From an uncultured Eubacteriales bacterium (lineage in GTDB: Bacteria > Bacillota > Clostridia > Oscillospirales > Oscillospiraceae): DNA of 19,395 nt. Shown in pieces: positions 15,417 through 19,395 of this stretch (the first letter of the stretch is position 1; each line of letters begins with the position of its first letter). The stretch spans positions 1 to 19,395 of the forward strand of contig OMQS01000025.1 of NCBI GenBank assembly GCA_900313295.1, read 5' to 3'. The position numbers were made by a program, and so were the translations under genes. Below the pieces are notes generated by a model. It did not search any database. It was not told the origin of the DNA and saw only the letters and a program-made list of their open reading frames with translations.

Positions 15417-16733
15417 TTAGAGGGCTTTTGTATATTTCCGCATGGTGGTGGCGGCGTAGAGCATGACCAGCAGCTCCGTGATGGGCATGGCCAACCACAG
15501 AGACGAGGCTCCCGCCAGCTTCGGGAGAAGCAGGATCAGCGTGCCGCTGATGACAAGCCCCCGCGCCACCGACACGACAAAGGCCGCCTTGGGCTTCATG
15601 ATGGCCTGGAAATAGTAGGTGGAGAAAATGTTGAAGGGCAGGAGCAGGAAGGACAGGGCGTAGGTGCGGACGATGGTGGGCGCCATGGCCAGGATCTCCG
15701 GCGTGGGGGTCATGAAGATGCGGACATAGAGATCGGGGCAGGCCATGCTGAGGACTGTCCAGAAGACGCCGAAGAACGCCGCTGTCCAGAGGGCGAAGCG
15801 GAGGGTCTCGCGGATACGGTCTCCCTTGCCGGCGCCGAAGTTCATGGACATGATGGGCTGGGACGCCTGCCCGACGCTGTAGCCGCAGCACTGAACAAAG
15901 GTGCTGACCTGTATGATGGGGCCGTAGATGGCCAGAGCGTCGGTGCTGAGGCAGCGCATGATCTGGCGGTTAAAGAGCACGGTCAAAATGCCCATGGCCA
16001 CGTCTATGAAAAACGTGGAAAAGCCGGTGACGGAAATCTCGCAGAGCTTGCGGCGGAGCTTTTCCGGCTTTATGAGGCGGAGCGTATTTTTGCGGCTGAC
16101 GAAATGGGTCAGCTGGATGACCGTGGTTATGACGGCACCGATGGCGGTGGCCAAGCCGGCGCCGTAGATGCCCATGTCGCAGGTGAAAACGAAGAAGTAA
16201 TCGCCGAAAATATTGAAAATGCCGCCGCACAGGACGCCGAGGGTGGCAAGGCCGGGGCTTTTGTCATTGCGTAGGAAGGCCGCCACCACCTGATTAAAAA
16301 GATACAGGGGGAACACATATTTAATGGGGCGCATATACGCCTGCGCCAGCACCAGCAGGGAGTTGTCGGCGCCGAAGAAGGTGAGGATGGGGCGGTCAAA
16401 GAAGATGATGCCCACCCAGGCCGGCACAGCCAGCACCACGGCGCCGATGAGGGCCGCCGAGAAATACTGGTTTTCGCTGCCGTCGCCTGTTTCGCCGCCG
16501 CGGCGGATGCTGAAGAGAACGCTGCCGCCGGCGCCCATGAGCAGGCCGAGGCTATAGATGATGTTCCAGACCGGTGCAACGACGGCCAGCGCCGCCGTCC
16601 CCTCCGGCCCCTGATACTGCCCGACCATGGCCACGTCCACGATAGAATAGATCGAGGCGATCATGGCGACGCCAAAGGAGGCGGACAAATATTTGAAATA
16701 AATGGGCTTGATCCGATCGGTCAAAAAATCCAT
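15417..16733 (-). CDS. MATE-family efflux transporter
   Basis: This is a 438-residue inner-membrane protein of the multidrug and toxic compound extrusion family, which exports drugs or metabolites in exchange for sodium or protons. About twelve hydrophobic segments are visible. The first helix region, YSIVDVAMVGQYQGPEGTAA, is a MATE hallmark, and the halves repeat the pattern (GYSVGQASQPIMSMNFGAGK near 280). ATG 16733 is preferred over the frame to 16781 because AAAGGAGG lies seven bases upstream and the longer frame would start inside a leader hairpin. It is transcribed alone. An intrinsic terminator between its promoter and start codon implies control by attenuation. The substrate is unknown. 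Confidence 0.9.
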   Translation of the reverse strand: MDFLTDRIKPIYFKYLSASFGVAMIASIYSIVDVAMVGQYQGPEGTAALAVVAPVWNIIYSLGLLMGAGGSVLFSIRRGGETGDGSENQYFSAALIGAVVLAVPAWVGIIFFDRPILTFFGADNSLLVLAQAYMRPIKYVFPLYLFNQVVAAFLRNDKSPGLATLGVLCGGIFNIFGDYFFVFTCDMGIYGAGLATAIGAVITTVIQLTHFVSRKNTLRLIKPEKLRRKLCEISVTGFSTFFIDVAMGILTVLFNRQIMRCLSTDALAIYGPIIQVSTFVQCCGYSVGQASQPIMSMNFGAGKGDRIRETLRFALWTAAFFGVFWTVLSMACPDLYVRIFMTPTPEILAMAPTIVRTYALSFLLLPFNIFSTYYFQAIMKPKAAFVVSVARGLVISGTLILLLPKLAGASSLWLAMPITELLVMLYAATTMRKYTKAL

Positions 16734-16767
16734 ATTTACTCCTCCTTTTTTCACAGAATTCTGCACG

Positions 16768-16812
16768 AAAAAAACGGACAAGAAGCAGACATCTCAGTCT
16801 GACTCTTGTCCG
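16768..16812 (-). terminator. Leader terminator (attenuator) of the MATE gene
   Basis: Read on the minus strand, CGGACAAGA (16812-16804) pairs perfectly with TCTTGTCCG (16783-16775). Inside, after a 2x2 internal loop, CAGAC pairs with GTCTG around a 6-base loop. Seven Ts follow at once (16774-16768). The structure is a full intrinsic terminator placed upstream of the MATE ribosome binding site. Confidence 0.88.
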
Positions 16813-16832
16813 GCTGTTGCTTCTATGAACAA
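16794..16832 (-). CDS. Putative 12-codon leader peptide of the MATE attenuator
   Basis: From a TTG at 16832, with GGAGGG four bases upstream, the leader encodes MFIEATAGQESD and stops at TGA (16796-16794) inside the loop region of the terminator hairpin. Its last codons span the 5' arm of that hairpin. A ribosome moving or stalled there would disturb the terminator, as in antibiotic- or translation-sensing leaders. The start codon is not ATG and there is no conservation evidence, so this is a hypothesis. The SD sequence itself lies in a small CTCG/CGAG hairpin loop. Confidence 0.35.
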   Translation of the reverse strand: MFIEATAGQESD

Positions 16833-16856
16833 CTCGCCCTCCGAGCGAACGCATGC

Positions 16857-16885
16857 ATTGTAGCACAGTCGGCGGCAAAGGTCAA
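16857..16885 (-). promoter_or_regulatory. Promoter of the MATE gene
   Basis: On the minus strand TTGACC (16885-16880) and TACAAT (16862-16857) are separated by 17 bp. Transcription would start near 16850, giving a leader of about 115 nt before the MATE start codon. Confidence 0.8.
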
Positions 16886-17126
16886 GGGGTTTTTTTCGAC
16901 GTTTTTTTGCAGAAAAAATACGGCAAGAAGCCCAAAAGATCTATGATCTCACGGGCCTCCTGACAAAAGGGAAATGAAAAAAGAGATGTGGCTAATTCAG
17001 TTGGCTGCGCTACATCATAATTCTATTTTTTACAACAGCAGTATGGATAAATTTTTCATCATTATCTTCTGCGCCACGGAGCAGGGCGTTTTTTCACAGA
17101 GCAGATGCAAATCGGCGTGAAAAATC
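16886..17126. other. Intergenic stretch without a supported gene
   Basis: This 240-bp AT-rich region between the MATE promoter and the diguanylate cyclase terminator holds T- and A-runs and a weak imperfect hairpin with AGATC/GATCT near 16938-16950. It has only short open frames without good ribosome binding sites. One (+, ending 16975-16977) reads QEAQKIYDLTGLLTKGK and could be a decayed gene end, but this cannot be supported further. Confidence 0.5.
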
Positions 17127-17169
17127 AAAAAGCGCAGATCAGAGCATTTCAGACTCGATCTGCGCTTTT
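17127..17169 (-). terminator. Intrinsic terminator of the diguanylate cyclase gene
   Basis: On the minus strand AAAAGCGCAGATC and GATCTGCGCTTTT form a 13-bp stem around a 16-base loop, followed by TTTTTGATTTTT-type sequence. It begins five bases after the GGDEF stop codon. Confidence 0.85.
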
Positions 17170-17174
17170 CACTG

Positions 17175-17720
17175 TCATTTATTGGGTGAGAAATTATATA
17201 TGACGTCGTTTGCGGCCACGCAATCCTTTCCGCCGTTTTTGCCGACATAGAGTTGCCTGTCCGCTTTGGTGATGACCGATAGATCGCTCAGCTCCTTGGT
17301 GCTTCCGCAGGCGACTTCGAAAGATGCGGTAACAATGCTTTTATCCGGAAGATCCTCCCGCGCAATGGCGACAGCGCGCACAGCGCCAAGCAGCTCTCCG
17401 GCTATACGGCAGGCTTCGCCCGCCTCCACGTCCGGCAGGAGGGCAACAAACTCCTCCCCTCCGAACCGGAAAAGATACCAATCATCGCCCTCGAGCACAG
17501 CGGCCACGCTCTCGGCAATACGCTTCAGCGCTTCGTCGCCCTTCATATGGGAATAGTGATCGTTGTACGATTTGAAATCATCCACGTCAAAAATAATGGT
17601 GCTGACCCTTTCGGGCTGCATTTTTTCGGTAACAAACGCACAATACGTTTCCAGGGCCTTTTTGTTCAGTGTCCCCGTCATCACATCATTATAGGCAAGC
17701 TTGATAAAATCATTGCTCAT
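17175..17720 (-). pseudogene. Diguanylate cyclase, GGDEF catalytic half (frameshifted from the membrane half)
   Basis: This frame encodes a complete GGDEF domain, which makes the second messenger cyclic di-GMP from GTP. Seen are AYNDVMTGTLNKKALE (start of the domain), IIFDVDDFKSYNDHYSHMKG (metal and GTP binding), the active site RFGGEEF near residue 85, and ITKADRQLYVGKNGGKD. The RxxD inhibitory site normally found just before GGEEF is absent, so product feedback is not expected. The frame that ends here continues upstream of its ATG as ANDRFVQEM, joining naturally to the end of the membrane half in another frame. This shows that the two ORFs were one gene. The ATG of this half overlaps the upstream stop (ATGA), but AGGA is too close to it to be a good ribosome binding site. 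Confidence 0.82.
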
Positions 17721-18382
17721 TTCCTGAACGAACCGGTCATTGGCGGCCTGTCAAAGAAAGATATGCCGAAGGGCAATAAAACCGACAACAATGGAAAAAC
17801 GCAGCAGAAATGCTTGAATAAATTATAGTTTTCCGCATAGGGAAGCCGCGCGGGCAGCCAGCAGCTGAGGGCGATCAGGACGCATACGATCACGGTATCC
17901 GGGGTGCTGTACGTCGGCGCGATCATGATGACAAACAGGTAGCACATGGAGATGGAAAGGCCGATATTAAGGTAATTGCAGGAAACCATGAATATGGTAA
18001 CGGCGGCGATCACCACGGCATAAAATGCAGGCAGGACAAACCTCGCAAGCGGGGTGTCGTATTTCTTATAGAAAATCGTAAAAAGCAGCATCGCCAGGGA
18101 CGCAGCGACCATCATGTAAAGCGGTATCATGTCGAGGGGGAGCATCGTTTTCATGATGATGTTTTTGACCAGATAGAACCCGTTGGTCAGCAGAAACAAA
18201 ACGACCGCGCAAAATACGATGGAATAGTTCTGCCTCATGAAAATGCTCTGCTCGGTGGGGACTTCGTCGATCCTTATTCCGAGAACGCGGTCGCAAAAGC
18301 CCCTGAACCTGGCAAGAGCTGCCCCCGATATTCCGAGGGATACATCCCTCACGATGTCGGCTCTATCCCCTTTTCTTTCCAT
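17717..18382 (-). pseudogene. Diguanylate cyclase, N-terminal membrane half (frameshifted)
   Basis: This 221-residue piece starts at ATG 18382 with GGGAGG six bases upstream. A charged N-terminus of about 50 residues is followed by about six hydrophobic segments (for example NYSIVFCAVVLFLLTNGFYL and MIPLYMMVAASLAMLLFTIF), forming the membrane anchor and possible sensor of a GGDEF protein. It ends with GISFFDR, then the out-of-frame tail PPMTGSFRK. Loss of one base (or gain of two) at about 17741-17750 would explain the shift: adding one base restores an uninterrupted protein of about 408 residues. No homopolymer is present there, so a simple sequencing slip is not obvious. If the shift is real, membrane-linked control of the cyclase is lost. 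Confidence 0.8.
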
Positions 18383-18489
18383 ATGAGTCCTCCCGCAAGC
18401 AACGCTGTGATAATTGTCTGTCTATATGCCGTATCAGTCTTCTGCGCCTTGCCGGCCGCACCGGAGATCCGCTTTCCGGGCAGACGGTC

Positions 18490-18517
18490 TTGACATAAGC
18501 GTGCTTTTCCTTAAAAT
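18490..18517 (+). promoter_or_regulatory. Promoter of the merR gene
   Basis: TTGACA (18490-18495) and TAAAAT (18512-18517) are separated by 16 bp. Transcription would start near 18524, so the palindrome at 18530-18545 lies in the first 20 or so bases of the message, a position suited to autorepression. Confidence 0.6.
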
Positions 18518-18520
18518 AGT

Positions 18521-18551
18521 ATTATAACACGTTCACCTATGAACGAAGCAA
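18521..18551 (-). promoter_or_regulatory. MerR-type promoter of the diguanylate cyclase gene
   Basis: On the minus strand TTGCTT (18551-18546) and a perfect TATAAT (18526-18521) are separated by 19 bp, longer than normal. The spacer holds the palindrome at 18530-18545. A 19-20 bp spacer carrying the operator is the hallmark of promoters that MerR proteins activate by DNA distortion. Confidence 0.6.
18530..18545. promoter_or_regulatory. Probable MerR operator, CGTTCA-CCTA-TGAACG
   Basis: A perfect 6+6-bp inverted repeat with a 4-bp centre fills most of the 19-bp spacer of the minus-strand promoter and lies in the transcribed leader of merR on the plus strand. It lies between a MerR gene and its divergent neighbour, so the MerR protein is the likely ligand. 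Confidence 0.65.
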
Positions 18552-18571
18552 GCGGAACAGGGGGAAAATTC

Positions 18572-19378
18572 GTGGAAAAAGATACAAAAGCCCTCTTTCA
18601 GATCACCGAGGCGGCACACGCCTGCGGCCTCTCCCGCAGCACATTGATGCGTCTGGAGAAAAAGGGTCTTCTTGTGCCCGCCTATATTGCGCCGGAGAGT
18701 GGTCGGCGGTACTACGACAATTTCAATGTTGCCCGCATTCTGCAGGTGGAAAAATTCAAGGCCATGGGGCTGAACGCAGAGGAGATCTCCGCCTATTTCA
18801 TTCGCGGTGGCGAGGCATCTGCGCTGCTTGCGGCGCTGGAAAAACGCCTGCTGGAGCTGCAGCGGAGCGTGGAAGAAATGCGGCTGCGCGCCGCGGAAGG
18901 CCCCAGCATCTCCGTGCAGGTGATGCAGCTGCCCGCCGTGACCTGCTGCATACGCTGGTGCAAGGGCATCACCTATGAGGAGCGCTATGCCGCCATGTTT
19001 GCGTTTTACATCGAGTGCATCCGCAAGGGCTATGTGCTCTCCGACGAGCCGCTTTTCCAAATTTCGGATCGGAAGGACTATCTGGAGGGCTACATCAGCA
19101 GTGAGCCGTACTCCTACGCCGTCTGCGTTCCCGTGCGGCCGGAGACGGCGCCGGCAGATGCGGTGGTGCTGCCGGAATGCCGCGCACTGTCGGTGCTGTA
19201 CTGCGGCGACTATTCCGGCGTGGACGAAATGTGGCTGACACTGGGGCGCGAAGCTCGGGCGCGGGGGCTGACGCCTGCAGAGCCGCCCCGCACTCTGGGC
19301 ATCGTTGCGCCCTACACGGGGCGAGAGATCGAAATGCAGCGGTACTGCTCCCGACTTGTCCTGCCGTTGAAAGAGTGA
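18572..19378 (+). CDS. MerR-family regulator with GyrI-like effector-binding domain
   Basis: This is a 268-residue regulator. Residues 8-75 form a MerR winged HTH (LFQITEAAHACGLSRSTLMR, then GRRYYDNFNVARILQVEKFK). A helix at about 80-105 (LLAALEKRLLELQRSVEEMR) should form the dimer coiled coil. Residues 110-268 resemble the GyrI-like/BmrR effector domain that binds drugs or other hydrophobic compounds. GTG 18572 is chosen because AGGGGG (18559-18564) lies seven bases upstream. The in-frame ATG at 18539 has no ribosome binding site and sits inside the palindrome. It is divergent from the diguanylate cyclase gene, which it probably activates. The length is normal for BmrR-like proteins. Confidence 0.88.
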   Translation: MEKDTKALFQITEAAHACGLSRSTLMRLEKKGLLVPAYIAPESGRRYYDNFNVARILQVEKFKAMGLNAEEISAYFIRGGEASALLAALEKRLLELQRSVEEMRLRAAEGPSISVQVMQLPAVTCCIRWCKGITYEERYAAMFAFYIECIRKGYVLSDEPLFQISDRKDYLEGYISSEPYSYAVCVPVRPETAPADAVVLPECRALSVLYCGDYSGVDEMWLTLGREARARGLTPAEPPRTLGIVAPYTGREIEMQRYCSRLVLPLKE

Positions 19379-19395
19379 GCTGCCCAAAACGCAGC

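Noticed and set aside
16886..16977. Possible gene end on the plus strand reading QEAQKIYDLTGLLTKGK before a TGA
   Set aside because: It looks slightly protein-like but is too short, of unknown family, and the frame upstream reads through T-runs and the MATE promoter.
16974..17120. 48-codon plus-strand small ORF starting MKKEMWLIQLAALHHN
   Set aside because: It has only a weak, badly spaced AAAAGGG upstream, no promoter was seen, and the composition is AT-rich intergenic.
17717..17720. ATGA overlap as evidence for two designed, coupled genes
   Set aside because: The reading frame upstream of the second ATG continues as natural GGDEF linker sequence and the ribosome binding site is too close, so a frameshift in one gene is the better explanation.

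Overview
The window looks like chromosomal DNA of a GC-rich, gut-type Clostridia member, probably Oscillospiraceae-like. This is inferred from strong AAAGGAGG-type ribosome binding sites, sigma-A promoters with 17-bp spacers and the protein families present; no rRNA or tRNA is present to test it. No transposase, integrase, CRISPR array or phage gene was seen.

Layout. (1) Positions 1-1203 are a patch of broken genes: a TetR C-terminal half (+), an in-frame chimera of an RsgA-type GTPase N-terminus and a methyltransferase C-terminus (+), and a TetR N-terminal half (-) that keeps an excellent promoter and operator. (2) 1349-3508 is tex, ended by a two-way terminator shared with a convergent TetR gene (3578-4198, -). 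(3) That TetR gene is divergent from an eight-gene operon (4489-12725): a complete branched-chain-amino-acid-type ABC importer (livH, livM, livG, livF and a lipoprotein binding protein), two cytosolic alpha/beta hydrolases and a 3-hydroxybutyrate dehydrogenase. A perfect 9+9-bp inverted repeat lies just after the operon's -10 box. (4) A convergent acyl-CoA/acetate CoA-transferase (12816-14138, -) and a LysR regulator (14295-15164, -) follow, separated from the operon by a two-way terminator. (5) A short gene remnant, a hairpin and a MATE efflux gene (15417-16733, -) come next. The MATE leader has a promoter, a possible 12-codon leader ORF, and an intrinsic terminator before the start codon. 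(6) A membrane diguanylate cyclase (17175-18382, -) is split by a frameshift. It is divergent from a MerR regulator (18572-19378, +), with a MerR-style operator inside a 19-bp promoter spacer.

How the genes may work together. The central unit (about 4.2-15.2 kb) reads as a catabolic module for 3-hydroxybutyrate (3HB) or its short esters or oligomers. The binding protein and LivHMGF-type transporter would bring the substrate in. The hydrolases, one with a G-W-S-M-G lipase box like that of the Bacillus intracellular PHB depolymerase PhaZ, would release 3HB. The dehydrogenase, which keeps nearly all known 3HB-binding residues, would make acetoacetate, and the CoA-transferase would link the acids to CoA metabolism. 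The substrate is an inference; the gene families and gene order are visible. The importer's LivG also carries an unusual N-terminal helical extension of about 205 residues.
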